Shown here: positions 55,543 to 64,000 of the stretch, piece after piece
How the letters are laid out: each line of letters starts with the position of its first letter
How positions within the stretch are numbered: position 1 is the first letter of the stretch
NCBI GenBank assembly: GCA_030435675.1
Contig: CM059624.1
Location: 11,866,769 to 11,930,768 of the forward strand
From: Steinernema hermaphroditum
Lineage: Eukaryota > Nematoda > Chromadorea > Rhabditida > Steinernematidae
Direction of reading: 5' to 3'
Length of the DNA: 64,000 nucleotides
Made by a program: the position numbers and the translations under genes
The notes under the pieces: generated by a model
Database searches by the model: none
Told to the model about the DNA's origin: nothing
What the model saw: the letters and a program-made list of their open reading frames with translations, nothing else

Positions 55543-56058
55543 ATGTCCACCTTCGATCGCCTGAACTGCTCCATCTGCTTCGACTGGCTCAACAACACCA
55601 AATCCACTTGCGTCACCAACTGCAGCCACGTCTTTCATGAAGAGTGTCTAAACAAGTGGCTGAGCCAGAAGGCGACTTGTCCTCTCTGCAGCCGAACGGT
55701 CTCAAACGCTCAAAGAATGATTTTCTCGTCGGCACCATTCGATCAGAGCCAGCTCCAGGAAGAGCTCAACGTAGCCTACAAACGCATCGAAGAGCTTGAG
55801 AAGAAGGCCCCTCGCAGAGTGCCAGCGGGTCAACAAGAAGCCGACTTCGAGGAGTTCGTCTTTGACGAGGAGGAAGAGGACTTCGCCGAGTCATTCATCG
55901 AGAATCAGGGACACGCGGACGCTAGAACTGCGCAGCCCAGAGCCTTCTTCCCCATCTACTATCAGCCAGTCCGTTACCTCTACGTGTACCCTCAATACGT
56001 GTACCCTCAATATGTTTACCCTCAATACGTGTACCCACACTATGGATTTGCCCAATAA
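55543..56058 (+). CDS. RING-H2 E3 ligase-like protein with C-terminal YVYPQ repeats, 171 aa
   Basis: Intronless. The RING lies at residues about 9-51: CSICFDW, NCSHVFHEEC, CPLC, all eight ligands present in C3H2C3 order. A coiled coil follows (QLQEELNVAYKRIEELEKK), then an acidic patch (DEEEEDFAESF), and the end consists of four tandem YVYPQ/YVYPH units. In DNA these are 15-bp repeats (TACGTGTACCCTCAA and variants) at about 55979-56042. It is the same type of protein as 34987-35397 and probably an E3 ubiquitin ligase. The Tyr/Pro repeat could mediate protein contact or phase separation; this is a guess. Confidence 0.83.
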   Translation: MSTFDRLNCSICFDWLNNTKSTCVTNCSHVFHEECLNKWLSQKATCPLCSRTVSNAQRMIFSSAPFDQSQLQEELNVAYKRIEELEKKAPRRVPAGQQEADFEEFVFDEEEEDFAESFIENQGHADARTAQPRAFFPIYYQPVRYLYVYPQYVYPQYVYPQYVYPHYGFAQ

Positions 56059-56647
56059 ACGACTGTCCGATGAAATTTCTTTGCTTGTACAACAGTGAAC
56101 TACCCTGAGGTTCTCATCGACCTCAGATTTCTTTCATCAAAGCATGTATCGTGGATATTTCTGCTGTTCTGCTCATGATTGAATATTCTTTTATACAGTA
56201 TTCCTCCTTCGTGTACACTTGACAACCAAAATCCGAGATCTTCACCGTGCAAAGAAGTTCGCTAGTCGTCTACCTCCTAGGCGGTAAGAACGTCTCAATG
56301 GGAGGAAAAGGGACGTGACAAAGACGTTTGGTACCTAGAGCATAGAGTACACAGACAAAAAAAAGGGATCGACATTCACCACCTTCTTGACTTACGCCCA
56401 TTCGGTTGCGATCAAAGCCCCCTGATGATTCACTCTCAGCGAAACTGGCGCCAGTGCTCATTCCTGAAAAGAGAACTACATGAACGACAGTTCTTTTTTT
56501 GTATTTGCCGTGATTGATAATTTCCGTAGGACGGTCTTTGGATGGCGATTGCATAGACGGAACAGGGTCCAGCCATGGGTCTAGAGTTCATTATTTAAAG
56601 TGGAAGAAAACATTGGTATAACTACAGTTAATGTCCCGATAAATGAC
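56059..56647. other. Intergenic, convergent 3' ends
   Basis: Between the 3' ends of the RING gene and the FLYWCH gene. A minus-strand frame at 56270-56554 has Ser/Gly-rich sequence (MSTGASFAESES) but no stop-free link to the neighbouring gene was found; it could be an extra 3' exon. Confidence 0.35.
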
Positions 56648-58141
56648 CTAGACATCAAAATAGCCACGTGAAGCGTTTGAGGTGGAATATGACAGTTTCG
56701 ACTCATGATGGCTATGCACTGTTGCAGTATGTAAAGAAGCGTGGGAGTCATCTGGGGGGATTGAACGAGATGCCTCTCCGGCACCATCATTCCGCTGCAT
56801 GGGCATTCCGTGGACCGACGATGTGTCACCTACTTTCTGGTATGACGGGCGAGAAGAAGTAAACTGACCTGAACATTCTGGCATTGAAGAGTAGGAGTTG
56901 AATGGGTAAACAGGACGACTCTGCGACAATCCTGATGTCATATCCGATGACAAGATCTCGCATCCGCTGGTTACTTGGCATCCTGTTTCTGTAACATTAA
57001 TAATATGAGGACTCGATTCTATTTGAAATATTCCACAAACAAGTTTGCTTTTCTTAGTAAAGAGCTATTCTTACCGTCGGACACAGTAGCTTGTACGCGG
57101 ACTGGATGGGAGTAAGACGAATCCACCGATATCCACGATGCACTTGGTAGATGTGCAAGGGACTCTTGTGCGAAGATACTTGAAGGGTGAAGTATGTGAA
57201 GGGAGAGGCCGGCAGGGGTGTCTTCTACACAGATCCATTGGTGACACTCTATTGCTCATTACCTGCATTGTTCCTCGGAAAAAAAACATCGTAAAGCACT
57301 CTACATACTCTAAGAAACAATGTCTCAATGCATCGTTCTGCACGCACACGGGCTTCATTCAGATCCACGTTGTAAACATCTTGGCTCGGAAGCTCCTCTA
57401 AGTCTTCAAAGTTGAAATTACAAGGTGGATCTCTTTGCTGGTCTTCTTTTTCCTCCGCTTCTTTACGCGCTTTCCGCTTCTTGTTGTTCATAGTTATCTT
57501 CAGCGACTGATTTTCGAAGATGGCCTTCTTTAAGGCTATCACAAGTTCCGTTGTGGTCAGGTTCACGGAAGCCACAATGCACTAAATTTGTACTTAAGAC
57601 GTTGTCGGGTATTACAAGCTTCACCATGCACGCTTCTCGGAACAGGCCGGCATTACTCTCGGTGTTTAAGCTTTTCTTGTTGGACGTCCACTTCATTGGA
57701 TTCTTCAGTGTTTCTTCTTCGAACTCACGCTGTATCTGGTTTAGATCTTCTCGCGAGAAGAGGGCTGCGTTCGCAACCAGGATTTTCTGAAAAGAATGCT
57801 GATCTGGCAATCTCCCGCATAAGACATACCTTAAGAAATTCTGCAAGAACTTCGATGTGGTCGGTCCCACACCCATGCTCTCCATTGAACTCTATCTTCC
57901 CATCCTGCACCGCGATTCTTCCCTTGCAGCTTTTTCTCTTGCAGCATTTCCAAGTAGAACGCCCGGTCTTCTCGTACCATTTGTCTCGAGTGTAGAACTG
58001 GCAATCGAAAAATAACACATGCCCGTTGCGCTCAGAAGGAATGACGAAAACGGTCTTATTCGACAGACTATACTTGTGAAGACTGAACAGGTTGAGGCAA
58101 GCCTTGTTTTCTGGTGGCTCAAAGGCAGACCAGGAATCCAT
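56648..58141 (-). CDS. FLYWCH-type zinc finger protein, 422 aa
   Basis: Exons 58141-57830, 57786-57616, 57581-57309, 57246-57075 and 56988-56648. Residues about 20-85 form a FLYWCH domain: KTVFVIPSERNG, FYTRDKWY, STWKCCKRKSCKGRI and the His pair in GEHGCGTDH. FLYWCH proteins bind DNA; in C. elegans FLH-1/2/3 repress embryonic microRNA genes. The rest has a coiled coil (KITMNNKKRKARKEAEEKED) and Ser/His-rich tail ending SNASRGYFDV. The 57616/57581 intron is only 34 nt. The acceptor of exon 4 (AGAG|TGT) is the least certain junction. An in-frame ATG at 58189 (MGAKFSSYVF) could extend the start by 16 residues. Intron at about 56830-56870 may be retained without breaking frame. Confidence 0.72.
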
Positions 58142-58823
58142 CGAGAAGTAAAACATAATAAAAACGTAAGAAGAAAATTTTGCTCCCATCTGTTCTTATC
58201 AGTAACGCCGTGAGACGAGTTGTGTGGCATCCCTATCACCGCTTTGCTGAGTCGAAAAGAGAAGAAGAGGTCCTTTAGGACTGTCATGGTTTATTTGTTT
58301 GTAAATTCGTCGTAAAAAACGATGGATACTGTACCCTTAAGACACGGTCCTGTTTGTACACTTCGTCGCTCAATTGGTGTTAGATAGAGACGTTGATGCT
58401 GGTTAAACATGGCACAAAAAGCCCGCCACAGACGGAAACTTCTGCATGGAACTGTGTAGAGTCTACCAGACAAACACTACAGACAATAGCAATCATTCAA
58501 GCTGTTTGTCGGTTTAGCACCCCTCCACAGTGATTTATACCACGAAATGACCACTATTATCTGCAGCGATTGTCTGTTAGATAGACACCAGTCTGTAGGG
58601 GGATTTTTGTGACACTCTGTGTCATAGTTCGAGCATAATTACTCTGACTGCGAATACTGCCGCCACCCTGCCCAAGAAGTAAGACAGATTTTGTACTTAT
58701 CATTCTTTATGTACACAAAATAAATGGCTCACATTACGCTATGTACACACTTTTCACCGAGAAGGATGCATACTTCTTGCCGACGCCATCAGGGCTTCAA
58801 AGGTTTGCACGGCTTCTTTCGAC
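58142..58823. other. Intergenic
   Basis: Promoter of the FLYWCH gene and 3' end of the Gln/Pro-rich gene. TCTGTTAGATAGACA, CAGTCTGTAG and CCAGACAAACACTACAGACA words cluster at 58455-58610. No gene supported. Confidence 0.4.
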
Positions 58824-60251
58824 TCAGTTTGGAAGGTCTGGAAAGAAGAGAAATTTGTCAATTCTATAATTTTCGATGTTACCGTAGTCTTGGCCGCTGA
58901 AGTTCATCTGCAGATATGGGTTTTGCGCACTTTGTGGATTCCAGTATGGCACCTGGTTTGCAGAGTTTGCTCCGTTGGGAACTCCAAGATTTTCGTATAA
59001 ATATGAAGAACTGCTGGAGTATATGATATGCCCGACAGCTTCTCTAGAAGGCGCATTTTGTGTGGCGCTGATGAACTGCGTTTGAGGTTGCTGCAGAGGT
59101 AGTTGGCGTGCTCCTTGCTGGTGTGCGGAAATGCGCGACTGGTTGGATAGGCTAGGACGCGAATTACTAGGCTGCTGCATACCTAAATTAAGATTTGCTA
59201 AATAGTGTTGAACAGGGCTTCTGTGTCTTTCTCTTACCAGCATAGGTGGTTTGGACTTCTGTGAGGTGGTTTCGAGGAGGAGTCATCACAGGTTGTGCAC
59301 TTTGCTGATGGGATGGCTGCTTCTGGGGAGCGTATGCGAGTGAAACTTGCGTTGTTTTCTTGCCTAAAACGCAGGGCTTTTTTACTTTCCTTGTCCTTTT
59401 CAGTATGAGGCATACCGTAATCGGTCCTAGGAGCAGCGCCTCCTTGGGCGTAATGACTTTGAAGATAAGCCACAGGCTGAGCCACGACCATTGGCTGAGG
59501 AGGGATATATTGTTCTGGAACATTTAAGAAGCTGAGCGAGTGATCAGCTTGTGGTTGTCCTGGAACTGGTGAGATGAGAGTGGAATATACCATTGATCCT
59601 TACTGTCCAGTTCTTCGTTATAAATTTCAGTATGATAAGCTTCGCGATCATCCATTGAACCGTAACCTCCCACTTCCTCTTGATAGTACTGGGAACTGCC
59701 GGCTATGTAAGGCTGCTGCATTGGTGTCTTCGTTTGGAAATCCGTTTGATATTTGTTTGACGTTTGTTCGACAGGTCGATGACCTTCTTGGACTACTGGC
59801 TGGGGAGGAATGTATTGTGGTGGAAGCGAGTGATGACCCTCTGCTTGGAAAGCCATGGGACGCTGCTGGACCCTTTCCATCCTGATCACCTTTTCATTCA
59901 AGATGGCGACCTCTCTCCGAAGTAGCTCTATTTGCTTGTGGTCGGCGAGCTGTCTCTGCGTGTACTGAGTGCAGAAGCTATGAAACATGTTCTCCATATT
60001 TGAAATTCCTAAATCACTCTGTTCCTCCTCTATTTTTAAAACCATAAAAGTTACTGGACTCATAATCCTCCTTCATCTTTTTGACGTCTTCGATTCCCAC
60101 AGTTGCGGCCTAAATCCAAAAGATACAAATCGGCTAGAGTACGATAGAAACAGACCTCCTCCAGTTTTCGCTTCCGACATTCCTCCGCTTGGTAGGTCCT
60201 CTTGGTTTGAGGACCAATCATGCGCGGACGCCCCGGTTTCACCGTCGACAT
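58824..60251 (-). CDS. Gln/Pro-rich putative nuclear protein with basic coiled-coil start, 388 aa
   Basis: Exons 60251-60156, 60109-60055, 60029-59604, 59565-59416, 59363-59238, 59182-58883, 58837-58824; phases agree. Residues 1-32 (VKPGRPRMIGPQTKRTYQA, ECRKRKLEE) are very basic, followed by a Leu-heptad stretch (KQIELLRREVAILNEKVIRM, about 85-105). The remainder is Gln/Pro/Ser/Tyr-rich, with the unit QYIPPQP occurring twice (encoded near 59840 and 59505). A basic region plus zipper-like helix suggests nucleic-acid binding, but a bZIP call would be too strong. Intron 60030-60054 would be 25 nt, at the limit of what can splice; translation could instead begin at an internal ATG (60063). Function unknown. 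Confidence 0.6.
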
Positions 60252-60827
60252 CTCGGAAAACAAGAGGAAGCTCCTCTTTGCTTTTGGAGTGATTCGACCG
60301 AATCGATAGGTGACGGTTGGCAACGGCTGCAAACTGATAAGGACGAGGCGCTTATTCCCTCCCCAAAATTCGTCGTCCTCTCGGTCAACAGCGAGCAAAT
60401 CGAACGGGAAATTCGAATATTTTCGGATAAAAAGCGTAAAGAGGATAATGGTACAAAAGTATATAAGGTACGAGACTCTATATGGTTTAGATCACTGATT
60501 TGTTCAAAAAGGAGAAGGTGTTCGAGTGCGTCTCTTTGGCGCCGTTAGGCAAATATTATGAAAGGGGCTGGGTGACGGCTCTTGCATGGTGCCATATGAG
60601 GATCGCGATCGCCAAAAATGTGAAAATAGACAGCCTAGAAAGTGCTCCTCTGGGCCATTCAAACAGGCTCTTTGCAGACTGTCTGAAAAACAGCACGATC
60701 GGGGTCTAGTCTCGTTCTGCAACCTGTTTAGACAGTCTGTCTGCTCATGCAATGCTCACTGGTCTTCTCGGATTCATTTGAGCGATCGAGTCCAGCAGCG
60801 ACTGGTCGCCTCTTCTCAAACCTCAAG
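60252..60827. other. Divergent intergenic region
   Basis: Between the Gln/Pro-rich gene and the SSP gene on opposite strands. It contains AGACAGCCTAGA, CAGACTGTCTGA and TTTAGACAGTCTGTCT (60727-60742, exact copy of 54716-54731). No gene supported. Confidence 0.4.
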
Positions 60828-61358
60828 ATGACGACCGCGCTCGTGGCCGATCTCATGCATAAGGAGGTACAATCCCATTTTCAACTACCGTAACCCTGAG
60901 CTATCAGATCTCTGCTGCTGGAGAGTCGTTCGAGGTGAATCTGACGAATACGGGCTCCGAGCGCCTCTCGTTCAAGGTGAAATGCAGCAACAACAACTTC
61001 TACAAGTTTAAACCCGTCTCCGGGATCGTCGGCGTTGCACAGACGCGAAAACTCGAAGTCATCCGTTCTGTAAGTGCCCTCTGCTCCATGTTTCACTTTG
61101 CTCTCTCCAGTACGGACCCATTTCGTTCGACAAGATCGCCGTCACCTTCCTTCCCGCTCCCATCGGCGTCTACGATCCCCTCGAGCCCTTCAAGAATACC
61201 GAGGTGAAGCCGGACGCTGTCAACATCCTCGTTTCGGGTATGTCGAGAGCTTCAATGATTGAGTTAAGAATCGATTTTCAGCCGTCGAGAAGCGCATCGA
61301 GGCGCCGACGTCAGCGGAAGTTGCGAATCAGCACTCCTACGTTGAGACGCTCCGATAG
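60828..61358 (+). CDS. MSP-domain protein, sperm-specific family class P (SSP) type
   Basis: Exons 60828-60866, 60908-61069, 61111-61237 and 61282-61358 are in phase; 134 aa. The fold is a short MSP (major sperm protein) domain: ESFEVNLTNTGSERLSFKVK, KFKPVSGIVGVAQTRKLEVI and ISFDKIAVTFLPAPIGVYDP. It lacks the N-terminal PxxxQ-type start of true MSPs and matches the SSP group, which is nematode-specific and mostly expressed in sperm. It is cytoplasmic, with no signal peptide or TM. AATAAA at 61383 is a plausible polyadenylation signal. The family call is strong; expression is inferred from the family. Confidence 0.9.
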
Positions 61359-61599
61359 ATTGTGGATTTGAGAGAGACGTGAATAAACGTGAGAGTTTAT
61401 ATTGTCTTTATTATCGTAGTGATCAAATGATATCTTTGGTACCCGTTACACTGATCCACTCGATTCAGTGTTGCTTCCCTTTAGGATCTGTGGTCGGAGC
61501 CTCCTTGTGATTCAGCTATTCGCCATTCACAGCTCCATTCCTACCCGTGATACACGTCATGATCTCTTTTGTACTCCACTAGTTGATTCTCTATCTTAC

Positions 61600-63108
61600 C
61601 TAAAACAAGGCATCTTGTGTTCTGCGCTCGAAAAGACACATACTTCTGTAGGACTCTACCGACATTTCCGTGTCCTTGATCAGTTCTTCGTCGCTGAGCA
61701 TCTCCTCAAGCGCGATCGGAGTCACATTCGTCTCCGAATCGTTCTTCCAGTAGCTGACGTAGACGTGCTCCAGAGCCTGACACACGTCGTATCTGTCGGT
61801 GTCGTCGATGACCAGAATCTTCCTCATGAAATCTATCGCGTGTTGAACTAAAGCCATAGGCATAGAGGAGTCTTTCTTCTTAACCATACGATTTAGAGGT
61901 TCCTGGTCCCCTGGAAACGAACATGTCTTCTCCGGAAACAGCTCTTCCATCCGAATTCCACTTTGAGGACCGGCGCTCAGGGCGTATTCCCTAGTCTTTC
62001 CCTCAAGTCTGTTCAAGAAGGCGCCGCCGGGCTTTCCAAGTACCCTGACTATCGTGTTCCACTGCAAGAAGTAATGTTCCCCGGGGAACATCGGTTTCTT
62101 CAACAGCATTTCAGCCAGGACGCACCCTATGGACCAGACGTCGACCTTCTTCGTGTAGTTGATGCCTAGCACGATCTCGGGCGCCCTGTAGAAGCGCGTC
62201 ACCACGTAGGGGGAGTGCTTGACGTGGTGCGTTTCGGCGCGCGAGAGTCCGAAATCGAGGAGTTTCACCACGCAGCCTCTGTCGTTGACGCCAATGTTGT
62301 CCGGCTTTAGGTCCTGAAATGGAGGCTCTTTCACTTACGTGAGAAACGCGCGAACTACTTCGGCGATGTCTCTAAAACAAGTGGATTGAGTGGCTGTGAC
62401 CAGTGACTGTTGATGAGCTGGAAACGCGGCTTTTGGGTATACTACCTATAGGAACTCACTCTGTGCATGATGTTCGAGTCGTGGAGATACTTCACCGCAC
62501 ACAAAATCTGATAAACGATGAAACTGATGTGCTTGTGAGTCAAGATATTCTTTCCGACTCTGGCCAAGTTGATGACATGAGTCAGCGTATGAGATACTTT
62601 CTCTAGAACAATGTATACGTCGAAGTTTTTTTGACTCGAGCCGACGCATATCTGAGGCGACAGCAGATTCACCATTTGAACAATCTATAAATCAGTCAGA
62701 CGACTCGAACAAGAGCTTCCTTACATTCTTATGATTAGCTTTCAGAAGAAGACTTATTTCTCGATAGGTGTGTTTGGCTAACTCGGCACTTTCGAACGTG
62801 TGATTCAAGTATTTTATCGCGACCGGAATGTTCGTCTTTATGTCCACTGAAGAACTTAAACAAAAGGGCGTCTCGCAGCTGCAGTGGGTGAAAAAGGGAC
62901 TCACAATATAATGCCCCTCGAGTTGGAGCTCATCACACGGATGTCCGTGTATCGATGCAGAAATATCGCCGTGATTGTTGGCGTCAGGAAGAACTCGTAG
63001 AAGTTGGACCTTTCGTGGCCATTACCTTTAAGATCCAACTAAACTGGCGCAAATTAGTCAAAATAGCGAATAACGGACCTTCTTGTTTTCGGCAGACATT
63101 TCGGTCAT
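61600..63108 (-). CDS. JNK/KGB-like MAP kinase with SPY activation motif
   Basis: Exons 63108-63079, 63038-62905, 62854-62725, 62684-62460 and 62313-61600 are in phase; 410 aa. It is a Ser/Thr kinase of the JNK branch of MAPKs: VAIKYL (K69), YREISLLLKANHKN, IMHRDLKPDN (D174), LLDFGLSRA (D193), RFYRAPEIVLG, DVWSIGCVLAEMLLKKPMFPG, and a JNK-like HYFLQWNTIVRVLGKP. The dual phosphorylation motif is S207-P-Y209 instead of T-x-Y, as reported for C. elegans KGB-1. The glycine-rich loop is degraded to SSNSRG (47-52), lacking two of three glycines. It could be a stress-response kinase of the KGB type; low ATP affinity or a pseudokinase-like state is possible. The acceptor GTTTAAG of exon 3 is unusual but required by phase. 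Confidence 0.88.
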
Positions 63109-63723
63109 CGTCGCGCCGCTGCTATGGCCCAATCGATCTGTTTGCACAAGCACACTGCTTGTTACCAACATCAGCCATTGATAAGGGCGCCGTTGCGTGA
63201 GCCGTCGTGGCTTGCGCTTCACTCTGGTCATAGAAGACGAAGAGTTCTGTAATTTTACTTTTTCCCTTGGAGCCGATTGGAAAGAGATTGAAACATCACG
63301 GTACTTTTTAAAGGGACACAATTCTGGACTCCGGTTGGGATCACTGATTACGGTTTGGTTAGAGGCAGCCTAGAAGTGATCATAAGTGGCATCATCGATG
63401 AATGGACGATTTCAAAAGCATCGATTTGTACAGAATGTTATGGATAGCTCGATTCGCCACAAAGTCACCGCAGTCGAAATATCGAAATTTGTTCAGGGTG
63501 TCAACGTCCACAGGGAAGGGAACAAAGGGTAGTTACTCTTCGAAAACCCTCTATGATACAGTAAAAGAATTTGGTGCAATCAAGATTCACCTAATAGGCA
63601 TTTGAGTTGAGGTTACGGTAGGCACAGTTGAGTCATGCTTGAAAACCTCAGATGTTTGCTTCTCGGAAAGGGGATTACACGAACGAAAGGAGCGAGTAAA
63701 TAACAGCTGGCAGATGTTTTAAG
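63109..63723. other. Intergenic
   Basis: Promoter side of the MAPK gene and upstream side of a possible gene at the right edge. A short plus frame at 63402-63605 has no supporting signals. Confidence 0.35.
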
Positions 63724-64000
63724 CTTTTACCAACTGCTCGCTGAAGGACGACATCTGCCCTCTGCTCTACATGTTGAATGAATTCCGCTGTAGTTTTCCG
63801 TACAAATTGGAAGTCAAAAAAATGGCCATCGACAGCGAATTTCCCGCGTAAGTTTCTCGTTATTCTCTTGTATTTGGTTATCTGTGTGGTCGGCGAAATG
63901 CATCCAATAGTGTCACACCATTGCAGCCGGCCCGACTATGTGATGTTTTATTCTGCTGCGTTTAAAGGTCCTCTACGATCAGTCCCTTGACTGAGAAACC
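63724..64000 (+). CDS. Possible partial gene at right edge (two exons)
   Basis: A coding-like stretch 63724-63847 reads FTNCSLKDDICPLLYMLNEF, then RCSFPYKLEVKKMAIDSEFP, and ends in a good donor (GTAAGT). A second stretch 63927-63967 after CATTGCAG continues in phase as RPDYVMFYSAAFK with a donor-like GTCCTC. The three Cys and Pro pattern hints at a secreted disulfide protein, but no start codon or family is seen. The upstream acceptor (TTTTAAG) is weak. Low confidence. Confidence 0.3.

Noticed and set aside
57071..57358. Alternative frame for FLYWCH exon 4 (RVSPMDLCRRHPC...)
   Set aside because: The next exon is Ser/Tyr-rich and coding-like only in the other phase, which also gives a sensible end at 56648.
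1..64000. CRISPR array, prophage, bacterial operon or plasmid features
   Set aside because: Spliced genes with nematode families throughout; no direct-repeat/spacer array and no prokaryotic genes.

Overview
This window is nuclear DNA from a nematode, most likely a rhabditid (clade V) worm. The evidence is dense genes on both strands, many 40-50 bp introns ending in TTTCAG or TTTAG, start codons placed directly after splice-acceptor-like sequence as expected for spliced-leader trans-splicing, srsx-type chemoreceptors, and a nematode-specific MSP-domain sperm protein. No rRNA, tRNA, CRISPR array or bacterial-type operon was seen. Exon models were built by hand from splice signals, reading phase and family knowledge; nearly all junctions keep phase exactly, and uncertain ones are flagged.

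Layout. 0-9 kb: the edge of one chemoreceptor, TMCO1 and PheRS beta (possibly an operon), a Zc3h12a/NYN-type RNase-like protein, and a complete 7TM chemoreceptor related to the one at the edge. 9-13 kb: gene-poor and repeat-rich, with a hairpin, a tandem 182-bp repeat and a Tc1-type MITE. 13-23 kb: three tandem srsx GPCR genes on the plus strand; the first carries a dead mariner in intron 1 and the third has two complete copies of its 3' half. Two tiny single-TM protein genes lie between them on the minus strand. 23-26 kb is gene-free. 26-36.6 kb: a ZIP-family protein with a degraded metal site, an eIF4E/4EHP-class protein whose model begins with a membrane anchor and whose last intron holds an inverted-repeat element, a Smad MH1-only protein, a coiled-coil protein, a small RING protein and a PP1-type phosphatase. 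36.8-45 kb: a single-pass membrane protein, an unresolved gene, a Cys/Trp-rich orphan, the PC4/SUB1 coactivator and ALG9. 45-51 kb: one 17-exon TECPR2 gene ending in a LIR-like motif. 51-64 kb: SART1, a second RING protein, a FLYWCH protein, a Gln/Pro-rich protein, an MSP-domain SSP protein, a JNK/KGB-like kinase and a fragment at the right edge.

Most genes are unrelated housekeeping, signalling or sensory functions. Exceptions are the tandem srsx array and a loose group with plausible germline or sperm roles (PP1-like, SSP, RING proteins); the latter is inference. The strongest leads are the duplicated srsx 3' half, the membrane-anchored 4EHP model, the transposon whose target-site duplication copies a 3' splice site, and the MH1-only Smad.
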